From Amphiura filiformis (Eukaryota; Echinodermata; Ophiuroidea; Amphilepidida; Amphiuridae), in assembly GCF_039555335.1 (NCBI RefSeq), contig NC_092642.1, forward strand, positions 24,836,262 to 24,900,261: DNA of 64,000 nt, given 5' to 3'. This document shows, one piece after another, positions 10,532 to 26,100 of the stretch; position 1 is the first letter of the stretch; each line of letters starts with the position of its first letter. The position numbers were made by a program, and so were the translations under genes. The notes beneath the pieces are model-generated. The model had not been told where the DNA came from, did no database searches, and was given only the letters and a program-made list of their open reading frames with translations.

Positions 10532-13500
10532 GTATGTAATTTATTCAGTAAAATATTGCCTTTTTAAAACAGTATTATACGCATATACACAGCAAGTCAC
10601 CAGCGGGCGCTGCTCGACGGCCGACACGGGGGTTCAGGGGCAGATGATAGAGAGATTGCGAAGAGGCGTTCACTGCAAACGTCATACGGGTTACGTATTA
10701 CGACATTATAATAAATTTATATAATAAATTTTGGATTTAAATTTTAATAAAATTTGGATTTATAAAGCGCCTTTCTCCAGATCTTAGAGGACTCAAAGCG
10801 TTGTGCGGTAGAACGTCAAATTGCTGTTCACATCCAAACTAGTCTCCTACACACCAGTTTATGTCAGTCCTAACACTCGTCGTTCCTAGTATGTTCGTGA
10901 TAGCCTCATAAATTCTGACCGGAGACTATATCTAAACGCAAAATTTGCAATAAGCTCATGGTGGCGCAATGCTGAGACAATTATATTTAATATCTAATAT
11001 CTTATAGAAAGCACCCATTGATTCACCTTGGGTGCATCGAACCAGAGAAGATGAGAATAGATTCTCTTCTTCTCTCTTCGAACCCACTTTCCTCGGTATT
11101 GATACGCAAATACGACTGGTTGCATTCAGTCCAGATTAGCGATATTTGAGTTTTGCGGGCTCATTGGAAAATGAGTAGGCCTATTGTTCACACGTGTATA
11201 TGCTATTTGTCTAAATAAACTAAACAGAGTTTGGTGTTGGATGCCTCGGAAGTCGCCATGGTGTATCATACTGCAGTTACTGTCCGTTTTCCTATACACA
11301 ATACTCTCACCATTGACGCGTGACCTGTACAAATGATGTATGTTGGGAGAATGGACACTTGGCTAGTTAACATCACTGTGTGAAAAATAACCAGCCAATA
11401 TTTTATTTATTCTCCAAAACTTCTAGCAAATATATTTCTCTAACATGACCTAAAATTACAGCTAGGTTAGATGTTCAGAAATGGTCGCACTTTTGTAAAA
11501 TATGAGTGAGGGCAAGGCATAGCTAGCCAACTCCCCGTGTTAATTGAATGGAGATTTGACCGAAAATATTGGTATCGGACCGCTTACTTCTGAAGGATGC
11601 CACAAAAAACGGTAAAAGCTACATTTAAATTATTCTAAATAGGTTCTAGAAAATAAAGTTTTGTAACATGTCCTAAATTTTTAGCTAATTTAGATGTTTG
11701 GAGAGGGTCGCACTTTTGTGTTTTAGGAAGGATATGTAAACGACAGATAACACCAAAAATATGAAGAAATTATTTCCAAACCGTGTTAAGTCAACAATCA
11801 TTATGTTGCTCATTTTGAAGAATGCTGGTTAACAAAAAGCAGGTCTTTGTCTCATTTCGTGAACAAAAGTACACATACCATTGTTTCCTTTCGTTTCCTT
11901 TATAATCGGTTACCCAACTGAAGCTATAATACGCAAACTTTATTGCGATATTGCACATGAAAACAGTCACATGTGCACAGCCAGAGAAGATCCGATTTAA
12001 TCAGTTGAGCTGTTTCAATGAGTGTTATCTTGGTTTAATAGCTTTTAATGGGGTTAAGTCCTGCAAAGGTCGAGATGAATTCTACTGTAGACATGACTGC
12101 ATCATGTATTATATTGAACAACAAGAAACAAACCCCATTATCATATAAATAGTACCCTTTTTACTTATTAAAGCAAAATGAAAATAGATCATTTAACATG
12201 CCTAGCTCGATTACTGCCCACCAAACACAAATATATTACAGAAAACGGGAAATAACGGGTTAAAGGGTATGTAAGGGTCAAGGGTATATAAAAGGTTTTA
12301 ATAACATTTAAAAAACATTTTGGTCAAAACTTATTGCAAAACATTCTAACATAATAGACTTAAGTACACACAATGTTTGGCAATTGATATTTTACTCCAG
12401 CATTTCGAATTTTGGTTCAAAATGTTGTATTGTTTTTTTCAGTATAACACGTTTTAAAAAAGAGTTCATGATTTTTTATATAAACCGATATTGATAAGTT
12501 ATCAAAATGTTTAAACTAAAACCAAAAACATATGCATTATCATGTTTTAAAAACATTTTGGTGTTTGCTGAATAGTATCCATAAGCAAACACTTTGACGG
12601 CTGTTTAATGCAACGAAATAACAATGGCGAAAATGACGTTGCAGGAACTGCTGTCACCCGTCCAAAACAGACAATTCTACCGCATTTTGTCGTGAGACGT
12701 CACGATCTTGCCTAAAACGCCTCTTCGCAAGCTGATTTTTGGACGGCATTATCCACACACTTCTTCTTGTCTATACTAGGTCAAATTGTAGCCCCAAAAT
12801 GGATTATATTACATGTTGGACTCTACTTGTTCTATTTGGATACTTTGATTCGCTTCATAACACGACAAACATAACATTTTCTGCATTTTATAATGCGGTT
12901 GTTTTTTTTTGTTGTCATTTTTGAATGTCATTTTTTGCTACCAACCGCAACGTAATCGCGTTACGGTAATTCCACGATTGACCAATTCACAATAGATTTC
13001 ACCCTCTAGAGGGCATACTAACTGATTTTCGACTAACGTTACTTGCCGTTGGCGTTCCAGTATCACGTTTCACGTAAATTTCGCAATCTCTCTGATATTA
13101 TAGCGGCATTCCCAGTCAGAACGCTAGTGAGCAGCGCTATTTATGATCATGCATTTAAATGAGGCTCATGAATAAGTAAGTAGCTGTTGTGCAATGCTCG
13201 TGCGTTTTATAGCCATAGTTTGCTGTGAATGAATATCCTAAATCATAATATATTGAGACATTCATTGATGACCATTCCATTATTGTATAACAATAAATAC
13301 TCGACAAATAGAAAAATAGCAGCTTTTTTTCAACCAAAAATGTAATGTTCAAGATTAGGTATTGCTAGACACATTGTCCTAAACATGTCATGTGTTGATT
13401 GTGTTCAGTTTGAACACCATGGGGTGGGGGTGTGTGGGGGTGCGTGCGTTTTCACCTACGAACGAGGACACCCACTTGACATTTCACTTATAAACTACAG

Positions 13501-14137
13501 ACACACAAAAACGAGGACGTCTTCATTTTTTTAAGGCTTGCAGAGGGCGCTATACAGCTCAAAATTGCATAGGGGGTAGGTCCTCCAATGCCGGTAATAT
13601 GTCGAGGTCCTCGGTTAGTCGATTAATTGTCATGTTTGCACACAAAAGTCCACGATTAGAATGTGAAAATTCAAATGTACAAGGTCCTCGGTTTTACTGT
13701 GAAAAGTTAGATGTCCTCGTTTGGCGGTGGATACGAGTAGGGGTATGTGTGTGTGTGTATAATAAGTGTTACAAGTAATACACATGTCACAGTGTTTAGT
13801 TTCTAAATGCTGTGACATGTTTAGTTTCTACAGCAGTCAACACCATGTTTAGAAACTAAGCACTATAGTGTTTAGTTGACATGGAAACTATAGTGTTAGT
13901 TTCTAAACATGGTGTTGACTGTTATAGAAACTACACACTGTGAGATGTTTAGAAAATAAAAAGTGTGACACGTTTCATAAGTGTTACAAAAAGGTGTTTA
14001 GAATCTAAACCCTTGAATTTTACAATGTAGGCTCAGGACCTATATTACCAACTAATAATATTGTGGTTTATTGTAGTTTTTACCCCCTCTCTTTCACATG
14101 ATGAGAAAGAAAATATCATACTCTCATCCTCTTCTTT

Positions 14138-14195
<58 letters not shown>

Positions 14196-17100
14196 GCTCT
14201 CTCTCACACACTCTCTCTCTCTCTATCTCGCTTTCTCTCTTTCTTCTCCTCCTCTTCCTTCTCTTCATTTACTTCCTTTTATCTCCCTTTTTTCCCTCTT
14301 CCTTTCTCTCTTTTACCTTTTTTAGGGATCACGGGGGTGTTGCTCCCCCTACACCCCATGGTGACGGCCCTGACCTAGAGATGGAACCGAGAGTGTGAGA
14401 GAGTCTATGAACTAACATGTAGAGTCTTGTTGGATTTTCTTGAAACCCATAAATCAGTTACAGGAATCTACACAAAGGTCGTATGTGGTACACTGAAAAA
14501 GTAATTTATCTTCCAAAATTAATCTTATGGAAATTTACTCTTTTATTTTTCAAAATAAAATAAAACATCTCTCCTTTGCGCCCGAGCATTTTGTTTATTA
14601 TCTTTGAATGCCTGTGTAAAACAAAACAAACTAGACATAGCTGTGGTCTAAGTCCACCAACACAGCCGTGTTGTGACCCATATGACCTTTGACCCCAAAA
14701 TTTATGAAACCTCCTAGACATTAGCCAATGTTAATTATCACTCAGCCATGGCATTTTGAAGGTTTTTCTACTCGGACAGGAAGTGATGACCTTAATGACC
14801 TTTGACCCAAAAAAAAGAAAATACCACGTGTGTGAATATACTGTCACTGTGCTATGATTATCTTGGCTGATCAAATCTTTGAAGGTATTTGACTTTATAC
14901 CGGAAGTGACCCCTTACTGACCTTTGACCTCAAATCTTTGTAACATTGATATTTTACTCCAGCATTTCGAATTTTGGTTCAAAATGTTGTATTGTTTTTT
15001 TCAGTATAACACGTTTTAAAAAAGAGTTCATGATTTTTTATATAAACCGATATTGATAAGTTATCAAAATGTTTAAACTAAAACCAAAAACATATGCATT
15101 ATCAAAACATTAAGGCAACTGAACGGAAGTCATAATCAGGTAAATATATGGCATTTATTATTGTATTGAATCTGAACTGCCTTATGGCAAAGCTTACACA
15201 TGGGGCCTTATCAAGATCTGCTGCTATGAAAAACCGCCCAACCGTGTTAGTGTTTAGTTTCGTTAATTAAGTTTAATTAATGTTTAATCTATCTGTCTAT
15301 GGTAAGTGTTACAATAATTATTATATTTCTGTCAGTAACGTCAAACGTAAACTAGTCTTTTCAATTTGGTCTAAGATTAAACTAAATTGCACTATAACTA
15401 TAACCCGGTTTCCTGTATAGTGACTATAGAGGGCGGATGACGATATCGGTTTTTGTTGGGGTGCACAGCCGTTTTTGTCATTGCCGCTGTACACTCGTAT
15501 CGCCAGTATGCGCAAAATACAACGATTTCAATTATGTCTTTCAGCTGACATGGATCCACCAGAAATCTTCGGATGTAATAAAAGTATTGACTTCAGGATG
15601 CCAGAGTACAAATACCATGACTTTGACTTTGATGGCGCTGCTTCTTATCGTTGGAGTAAGCCATATGCTGAAGAGAGGCCAAATAAATCTCATGAAGTCA
15701 TCTTGGTCACGGAAATCAGACCAGATGGAGACGTTTTGTTTTTCCCTGGAAGAACCACACTTAGTTTTGTGTTTAGAGATGTGAGTGGAAACACAGCGGA
15801 ATGTAACTTTACTGTTACAGTTCGTAAGTACAAAACAGCTCTATACGTACGAAATTTGACCTCACCAGTATCAAACAGCACAGGGGTCTGCAAAGCCCTA
15901 TCTAATGTTTAGTTATATGCAACATGAACAAATTAAATCAAGATCATCCGAGATCAAAGGTCATCCAGGGGTTATATTTTAAATTCTAAACTTCGCCCGA
16001 TTGGGCTCAAACTTAGTGAAAGTAATTCTCCATATCATGGGGAAATGAACCAAAATCAAACCAGGTCACTCGAGGTCAAAGGTCATATGGGGTCAAACAT
16101 TAGAGTAGGGCTTAAACGTGGTAAACAGAATCATTAATAAGACGGGAACATGTCAAAATGGTCATCCGGAGTCAAACAGTATCGTTATCATGCATGCTGC
16201 TGGTGCTCTCACACCTAAAGGGCCCTCATAGCTACAGGTGCCCTAGTACATAATAGCAACAACACTACTAACCCTCTCAGAAATCATAATTACCAATAAC
16301 AGACAATACCAGCTACTCAATCACCACTCTAATACTTTAAGAAATACTTGAGACATCTTTTCCTGAAAATGAGTACAGTTACACAACCAACAGCTCCCAC
16401 TACCATAATATAGTCAAGTTCAAATACTTCATAACCTTTTTACCTGCAAATTCTGTTTTGCTGTCTCCTACCCATATGTTTCTCATTTCCAGCCACAATT
16501 TCAGTTGGTGCACAGAGATCAGTGATGAGAGATCAGAGAGAAACAGGTGCCAACTGGAAGAGTTGTCTTATGAACTATGAAAAATAAATAGAAGCACACA
16601 AATGCATTTACTTCTTTATTGATATGCCTAAATGTTGTATGAAATAGTGTACTGTCAAATGAACATAAAGAAAACATTGTGATGCACATCAATGTGAACA
16701 TCTATATAGGCCTAATACATACAAGTTTTACTTCGAAAGTAGAAAATAGATGTAAAATGATAAGCATATCAATACCAAAGTCAAGTTCAAAACGATCAAA
16801 AAGAATGTTATGATCAATGGTATCAAAGGCAGCAGATAAGTCAAGCATGATCAAGAAGGCTGCATGGTTATTGTCAAGAGTCCGATCAATGTTATTTTTT
16901 ACCTGCGGTCTCAGTACTGTGTTTGTTTTTGTACGCTGACTGGAGAGTTTCATCAAGATTATTCTCTTCCAAGTGCTTGCTAACCTGCTTAATCACAGCC
17001 TTCTCGATAACCTTGCCAATGAAATTGATACTGGAAACGGGCCTATAATTTTGGAGGTCGTTCCAGTCAAGGGTGACTTTCTTGATGATGGGAGTCACCA

Positions 17101-20100
17101 TAGCTTGTTTGAGATTATGTGGAAAAATACCAGTAGTCAGAGAATTGTTTACAGTTATATGAGGAATAACAATATCAATATACTCTCTTACCATCCAAGT
17201 TGGCATATAATCAAGGGAGCAGGATTTGTTTGCACAACTCATGATTATATCACGAACCTCGGTTTCATCAAGTTCTTTAAATGAGACAAGATCATTTGCG
17301 ACAACGATGTTATTTCTAGTTACAATACTTGGTGATGAAACGACAGTATTACTGTCAATGTTGCCACGTATTTTTGCAACTTTGTCAGTAAAGAATTGTG
17401 CAAATTTGTTGCACAACTCATCAGGAGTATCAAAAGTTGGTAAAGCTCTACAGTTCTTATTAAGTAACACACCTAATGTTTTAAAAGTGTCTTTTACACT
17501 GGCATTGTACAACACATCTTTATAGTGGTTTTCTTTAGCCTTTTCAATAAGAGAGATAACCTTTTCATGTTGAACCATATAAGAATCTCTGTTTACAGTG
17601 AGGCGGTTCTTTCTCCATTTTCTCTCCAATCTACGCTGTTCTCGCTTTTCAGCCCTAATCTCATCGTTATACCACTTTGCTTGAGGACGAATAGTGCGAG
17701 TTCTGGTAGATTGAGGAGCATGGGTGTCAAGAACAGTTCTCGAAACCTCATTGAAATGTTCAAGAAGAATGTTAACATCAGATGTAGCTGGAGTAGAAGC
17801 CAGTCTATCAGTTAGATCTCCTACAAATTCGCTAGAGTCTAGATTACAGTAATCCCGCATGGTGCATGTAGCTTTCATGGGTGGTGGCTTACGTTGTTGG
17901 AGTACACAGCTTATCATCTTGTGGTCAGAACCAAAATAAAGACCAACATCACAAGTTCTAAGGAAATCATCGTTATCACGAGTCATTATAAGATCGATTA
18001 AGGAACCTAATATAAACCAGATTTATGTTTTGCTAAAGCACACATTACAGCAGTGAGCACATTCTGTCCTGAACAGTACATTTAGTTCATGTCCAAAATT
18101 GTGGCTGCCATGTACATTGAGTCTACTTATACTACTTTTAAGGTAAATCAAGGTTTTATTCAAGACCATATCAAACACTGACCTCCTGACTCCACTTCGC
18201 AGCGCGATGCGATGCTGCGACGCTTTTCAAATATCGCAGCATCGCGCGATGTTGCGATGTTTTTTAAAGCATGCGGGGTCTGCATCTCCTTTTAAGGTCA
18301 TTCTACCGACCTTGATTTATAGCATCGCAGCATCGCATCGCGCTGCGATGTGGAATAAAGTGATCGCTGTTCGAGTGCTAGCAAGAGTTTTCCTGTGATG
18401 TCTAGGCTTAATTAAAAGCAATGAACGATAATAACTGAGCCTCATGGAGATTCAAATAACAGAATATGCAGCTGTAAATACAGTGCTATACTGCACTATA
18501 AACAAACGAAGCGACACAATGACGTAAATCAACATGCTTTCCTTTTCAGCCGATGACGTACCACCTAGAGTAAAATGCCCTGGAAACATCGTTCAGTATG
18601 TTCCAGCAGGTATCACAGGAAAATTGATAAGATGGAAGGAACCAACAGTAAGTGACTACTCTTCCAGAAGTGGTGAAAAAGTGGTGCCTGTATCTCAAAG
18701 TCACACATCGGGACAAGTATTTTCGATTGGCGTCACAGTTGTACGATACAAGTACGCCGATTGGGCTGACAATACAGCTATGTGCGAATTTCACGTTCAT
18801 CTCTTGCAAGGTAAGTATTTAGAAACATATGGGTGACTATCGATTGTCCAACTGTGTTGCACACCTGTGAAGTCAAATATTTCGAGATTTCCCATCTCAA
18901 AGCATCGAATTTACATCCCTGTGTATCGAGCAGATCACTCTACGTATCAAGAAAACAATTCTGCGTTTGAATAAAACATGTGTATTGAGATAATAGAGAG
19001 ATTGCCACCTCGATGCAATCTTAGGTGGCAATATTATCTCAATATAATAGGGGCTATTATCTCAATACAAACTGTATGTGTATTGTGATAATAGAGAGAT
19101 TGCCACCTTGATGCAATCTTAGATGTCTAAGATGCAATCTTAGACGTCTAAGATGCAATCTTAGACGTCTAAGATGCAATCACAGGATGAATCACAGGAC
19201 CAGAAATCCCAAACAGTCAATCATCTTACGCGTATTCAATTATTGACCAATGAAATCTTAGACGCCTAAGATTTTACACGCTTAAGATTTCTTACATATC
19301 TAAGATTAAATTGTAGTGATGGACGGTGTCACCAATGTGATATCTTGCAAAAGCACCTTGGAAGACATTGCAGCTCGTATTACAGATACCATGCGCAGTG
19401 TCAATCATATAAAAAGTACAGAGGGATAGTCAGTTCAGTTCAATTCGGTTTATATATAAGTTACGAATATTTTATTCACTATTATCAGGGAAGTGCCATT
19501 ATAATCCGGCAGACTTATGGCAAATTGCCAACCCATTTTGTAGTAGAACAAGTTGACCAAATAACACGACCGCCAACCATGCCAATACAGCTTACAACAT
19601 CAGCTTCACCTGGGTTCTGGCTAACAACCGGGTCAACAACAACAGGCGCTAGTGACAAATGACACCGTACGTTTTGATCGAATTTGCGATACCGTCCATC
19701 ACTATAGCCACGGTAAATGGTCAATCTTGGACGTGTTTGAAAAATCTTAGGCGTGTAAAATCTTAGGCGTCTAAGATTTCATTGGTCAATAATTGAATAG
19801 GCCTAAGATAATTGGTTGTTTGGGATTTCTGGTTCTGTGATTCGTTGATTTAAGTCTACCGCGAATTTCTTAGACGTCTAAGATTGCATCTTAGACGTCT
19901 AAGGTTAGGCGCATTATCTTATGCGTATTTAGAAGGTTTCCGCCATCCATATGGTGGGGCATCTGTAGTGCAAGATGCAACGCGAAATGACTGTGCCCTG
20001 CAGATACGCCGACTTTGATCGTGGTGTATAACACATTTTTAGTTTGAAGACCATATATAATATTTTCATTCAAATTTCACACCTCACTCATACTATCGAG

Positions 20101-23100
20101 CCTTGATGTTCGTCCTTACTCTTGGTTAAGTTGGTTATCACTTTTTCACTCAAATGACTACAACCACCTTAAATCATTTTGTGGTAAACGAGCTTCGTAG
20201 CGTGCAAGATCGAAACACCTTAAAGACCTGTACCCTCTCTCTTTCTTAGGACTATGTTTCAAAAAGATGATTTGTCGACGTCTTTGTATGAATTCTGATA
20301 AAATACTTCACTATCATCTTTGTTTACAGACCCAGATCAGGATGTTGAAATGTTTGATTGCGAGGCTGGTATTCAGGTTCCTATGTGGAAAACGTGTAAT
20401 ACTGTTCCTGATTGTAACAATGGAAAAGATGAACTTGTGTGTGGCTCTTTTGACGGTATATATTTATCAATTACGATTAGTAAACTAAGATATAGCCCGA
20501 ATTTGAGATTTCTTGCTACTTATAAACACTAAGATGTATTCTTTCACTTGAAACTGATAAAATACATGCTTGCTTTAAAAATCATTATTTCACTCTCTCC
20601 AACTCCATAAAGTCACATTTATCCAAACAGCTGATATAAATTGGCGGCAAATATGAGTCAAACATTCGCGAAGGCGAAATATTGTGATTATGTGTCGCGT
20701 GACGCGGCACAAACCTGCGTGTATGTCCAACACAGTCAAGTCGCATTCGGTATGTCGTTAACACCAGCAAATTGATGCAAGAAAATGCAAATTAAGACCA
20801 TGTACTAGATGCAGCCTTTGCAAGCATGAAATTCTTACCATTTTAGAGTGTAAGGACGTTTTGTGCATAATTTTGACGAACGTCGACTTCTCAAAGTTCC
20901 ATTTTGGAAATATTGCACGATTTTTGTGACAAGATAACTCGTAATATTTGCCTCTCTATGCAACAGTATAGGGCTAATGAACGTTGATTATGAAATGGTC
21001 ATTAAAATGACCCAGGCCAAAATCATCTGTACCAAGTTCACTCAACACCAAACACGCAAACACACTGTTTATTATATAAGACAGCTTTTGATTATTTATT
21101 AATTGGTGCAGTATGGCTATCAATCAAATCACTATACAATATCCTACAAGAATTAAACTTAAAATCACTACAAATACATCGTTTTGCTGTATTACTTATC
21201 TAAGCCTGCAGATCTTAATTGGCTGGCTTTTCTAATGAGATTATTTTAATGGTCTCAATTGTTGATCCAAGATGGCAATGTCCATATCAAGGGCAACCCC
21301 TGGTCTACCACAGCCTCGGTCCAAGTCCTGAAGACTATGTTTTCACTATCCTATTATGCTATGCTAGTGTTTTCCAAATGGTCTTCTATGTTGACCGTAA
21401 GCTCCTCTCTCGGAGATCACTTGAGCAAGCTATCAGATCTACCTGACAGTCAGATAATACACAAAGTTAGTTCAGCAAAATACCAAAGTTCACTGATAGA
21501 GATGTTTCAGTATGTCACTTCTTTGAGTCGACAACACTATTGCTTTCACTACCGCCTTTGGTGTATTTTCATCTCTCCAACGAGTATTGACATGGTCTTA
21601 CCTCATAAATGTAGGTAGTGTAAAAACTAAATAAATAAATAATATATGAAGCCGGTTTTATTAAAATTTAACTCAGCATTGAAAAACCATTCAGTAAAAG
21701 TTTCAGAATGTATGAATAATGAAATTATCCTTTCGTGCTTCACCAAATACAATGTGACAGGAAACTAACAATTTCGTTTCATTAGTCTAATTGTTGATAT
21801 TTGCATAATGCCACGAATACCAGATTCCATAAACCATATCTAACAAGGGGAGTATTTTACGCAAAATAAGGGTGGGATAAAAAAAATATAATCATGATTT
21901 CCTGCAAGTAGACACTTTTTTCAGATTATCATGCAGACAGCTGGAAAAAACAGAAAAAAAGATGATGCAATTGTTATTTAATACCATGCTAAATTATTCA
22001 GCTTTCCGTTTTGTGCAATTCTGCTTTTTTACTTTGTGAGATTTAATATGAGTCAGTCTTTTGTTTTTGACTCCTTAATTGTCGCCAAAGAGTTGAATTC
22101 ATAAACTTATGTAGCTATCTTTGATTGTCTATTGACTGAAGCTTTGATTTATTCAAAAACTACACTCAACAGATATATGCCCTGTAAACAGTCGACCATG
22201 CCGCAGTCCTGAATCAGTAAGACAATGTATACCTAATACAGCAGAGTGTGATTTCACCGAGGACTGTACAGACGGCACCGATGAGAAGTACTGTGACTTT
22301 CCTGATGGTAGGTCCTTTGTTTTTATTTTCTTTATATTCGCTGTTGTTTATCTTTTCGTACCAACATATAAAATGTATTACGCACTTTATGTAAGAACTA
22401 GCGGGAGTGTCCGTCTTTCTTTCTTTAGTCTAGCCGAGCGGCGGCTAGACTCTTGAATCCCAGTAGTTTCTTTAGTCTAGCCGAGCGGCGGCTAGACTCT
22501 TGAATCCCAGTAGTTTCTTTCTTCTTCTTAGTCTAGCCGAGCGGCGGCTAGACTCCTGTTTCCCAGTAGTTTCTTAGTCTAGCCGAGCGGCGGCTAGACT
22601 CTTGAATCCCAGTAGTTTCTTTCTTCTTCTTAGTCTAGCCGAGCGGCGGCTAGACTCCTGTTTCCCAGTAGTTTCTTTCTTCTTCTTCTTCTTCTTCTTC
22701 TTCTTAGTCTAGCCGAGCGGCGGCTAGACTCCTGTTTCTGGGCGATTTCTTTCTTCTTCTTCTTCTTCTTCTTCTGTCAACATTTAACATAATTTGCTCT
22801 AGCTCCTTTATTATTTGACCGATTATGACCAAACTTGGGCACAAGCTCCACTACCCCAGCCTTTACATTTGACATGACCCATTTGGGGTCAAACGTCATG
22901 CATGAGTAATTTTGGGTAAAAATGTGATTTTTACCAAAAATGCTTCTTCTCCTACAGATTACATGGTACAGTAATGAGATTTATACATTGACCTTGGCTA
23001 TAGCCGGGGCCTATGGGGTCCTCACAGATTTGGGGTCAAAGGTCATTAAGGGGTATTTCCGGCACATAACCAAATACCTTCAAAATGCTTCTTTTCCTAC

Positions 23101-26100
23101 AGATTCTATGGTACAGAGATGCGACTGACACATATGCATTGACATTAGTTGGTGTCTATGGGGTCCTCACAAATTTTGAGTTCAAGGTCAAACAGGGGAC
23201 AAAAATGGTTGATTACTGAAAATCACTTTAAAATTCAATATTTTCTGCATATTACGTGCTGTGATCATCAGAATAATGCCAACAGGGCTCTAGCATTATG
23301 TTCATATACGATTGTAATCAGATTTGGCTTAAACATGGAGGAGGGGTCTGTTTTGGGGTCAAAAGGGGTAAAATTCTAAAGTTTGTCCAATTTAAATGAA
23401 AATTAGTATATGTGATCTTGATATGATTCAAAATATATTGGAGGTCATTTCAAGGTCACCAGAGGTCAACGAAAGGTCAAAAGGGGTCAAATTCTAATAT
23501 TTGTCCAATTTAGATGAAAATTAGTATATGTGATCTTGATATGATTCAAAATATATTGGAGGTCATTTCAAGGTCACCAGAGGTCAACTAAAGGTCAAAA
23601 GGGGTCAAATTACAAAGTTTATTCAATTTGAATGAAAATTAGTATATGTTATGTGGATATGATGCAAAATGTGGTGAAGGTCATTTCAAGGTCATCAGAT
23701 GTCATTTCAAGGTCACGGCTAGACTTCGCAGCCTTACTAAGGATGCAATATATCTAGTTCTTCTTCTTCTTTCTGTCAACATTTAACATAATTTGCTCTA
23801 GCTCCTTCATTATTTGACCGATTATGACCAAACTTGCGCACAAGCTCCACTACACCAGCCTTTACATTTGACATGACCCATTTGTGGTCAAACGTCATGC
23901 ATGAGTAATTTTGGCTAAAAATTTGATTTTTACCAAAAATGCTTCTTCTCCTACAGATTACATGGTACAGTAATGAGATTTATACATTGACCTTGGCTAT
24001 AGCCGGGGCCTATGGGGTCCTCACAGATTTGGGGTCAAAGGTCATGAAGGTGGTATTTCCGGCACATAACCAAATACCTTCAAAATGCTTCTTTTCCTAC
24101 AGATTCTATGGTACAGAGATGCGACTGACACATATGCATTGACATTAGTTGGTGTCTATGGGGTTCTCACAGATTTTGAGTTCAAGGTCATACAGGGGAC
24201 AAAATGGTTGATTACTGAAAATCACTTTAAAATTCAATATTTTCTGCATATTACGTGCTGTGATCATCCGAATAATGCCAAAAGGGCTCTAGCATTATGT
24301 TCATATACGATTGTAATCAGATGTGGCTTAAACATGGAGGAGGGGTCTGTTTTGGGGTCAAAAGGGGTAAAATTCTAAAGTTTGTCCGATTGAAATGAAA
24401 ATTAGTATATGTGATCTTGATATGATTCAAAATATATTGGAGGTCATTTCAAGGTCACCAGAGGTCAACCAAAGGTCAAAAGGGGTCAAGTTCTAAAGTT
24501 TGTCCAATTTAAATGAAAATTAGTGTATGTGATCTTGATATGATTCAAAATATAATGGATGTCATTTCAAGGTCACCTGAGGTCAACCAAAGGTCAAAAG
24601 GGGTCAAATGGCAAAGTTTGTTCAATTTGAATCGAAATTAGTATACGTTATGTGGATATGATGCAAAATATGTGGTGAAGGTCATTTCTAGGTCATCAGA
24701 GGTCATTTCAAGGTCACGGCTAGACTTCGCAGCCTTACTAAGGATGCAATATATCTAGTTCTTCTTCTTCTTTCTGTCAACATTTGATATAATTTGCTAT
24801 AGCTCCTTCATTATTTGACCGATTATGACCAAACTTGCGCACAAGCTCAACTACCCCAGCCTTTACATATGACATGACCCATTTGGGGTCAAACGTCACG
24901 CATGACTAATTTTGGCTAAAAATGTGATTTTTACCAAAAATGCTTCTTCTCCTACAGATTACATGGTAGAGTATCGAGATTTGGACATTTACCTTGGCTA
25001 TAGCCGGGGCCTATGGGGTCCTCACAGATTTGGGGTCAAAGGTCATTAAGGGGTATTTCCGGCACATAACCAAATACCTTCAAAATGCTTCTTTTCCTAC
25101 AGATTCTATGGTACAGAGATGCGACTGACACATATGCATTGACATTAGTTGGTGTCTATGGGGTCCTCACAGATTTTGAGTTCAAGGTCAAACAGGGGAC
25201 AAAAATGGTTGATTACTGAAAATCACTTTAAAATTCAATATTTTCTGCATATTACGTGCTGTGATCATCAGAATAATGCCAAAAGGGCTCTAGCATTATG
25301 TTCATATACGATTGTAATCAGATTTGGCTTAAACATGGAGGAGGGGTCTGTTTTGGGGTCAAAAGGGTAAAATTCTAAAGTTTGTCCAATTTAAATGAAA
25401 ATTAGTATATGTGATCTTGATATGATTCAAAATATATTGGAGGTCATTTCAAGGTCACCAGAGGTCAACGAAAGGTCAAAAGGGGTCAAATTCTAATATT
25501 TGTCCAATTTAGATGAAAATTAGTATATGTGATCTTGATATGATTCAAAATATATTGGAGGTCATTTCAAGGTCACCAGAGGTCAACTAAAGGTCAAAAG
25601 GGGTCAAATTACAAAGTTTATTCAATTTGAATGAAAATTAGTATATGTTATGTGGATATGATGCAACATGTGGTGAAGGTCATTTCAAGGTCATCAGATG
25701 TCATTTCAAGGTCACGGCTAGACTTCGCAGCCTTACTAAGGATGCAATATATCTAGTTTCTTCTTCTTCTTCTTCTTCTTCTTCTTCTTTCTGTCAACAT
25801 TTAACATAATTTGCTCTAGCTCCTTTATTATTTGACCGATTATGACCAAACTTGGGCACAAGCTCCACTATCCCAGCCTTTACATTTGATATGACCCATT
25901 TGGGGTCAAACGTCATGCATGAGTAATTTTGGCTAAAAATGTGATTTTTACCAAAAATGCTTCTTCTCCTACAGATTACATGGTACAGTAATGAGATTTA
26001 TACATTGACCTTGGCTATAGCCGGGGCCTATGGGGTCCTCACATATTTGGGGTCAAAGGTCATTAAGGGGGGATTTCCGGCACATAACCAAATACCTTCA

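Noticed and set aside
12421..12500. Acceptor-like TTTTTTTCAG as an extra exon start
   Set aside because: It lies in a duplicated repeat (also at 14999) and opens no HYR or LDLa frame.
14061..14378. Ser/Leu-rich frames over the CT repeat
   Set aside because: Pure low-complexity translation of (CT)n.
21219..21618. Overlapping 75- and 119-residue frames in the LDLa1-LDLa2 intron
   Set aside because: No domain recognised, the frames conflict, and no splice support in phase with the gene.
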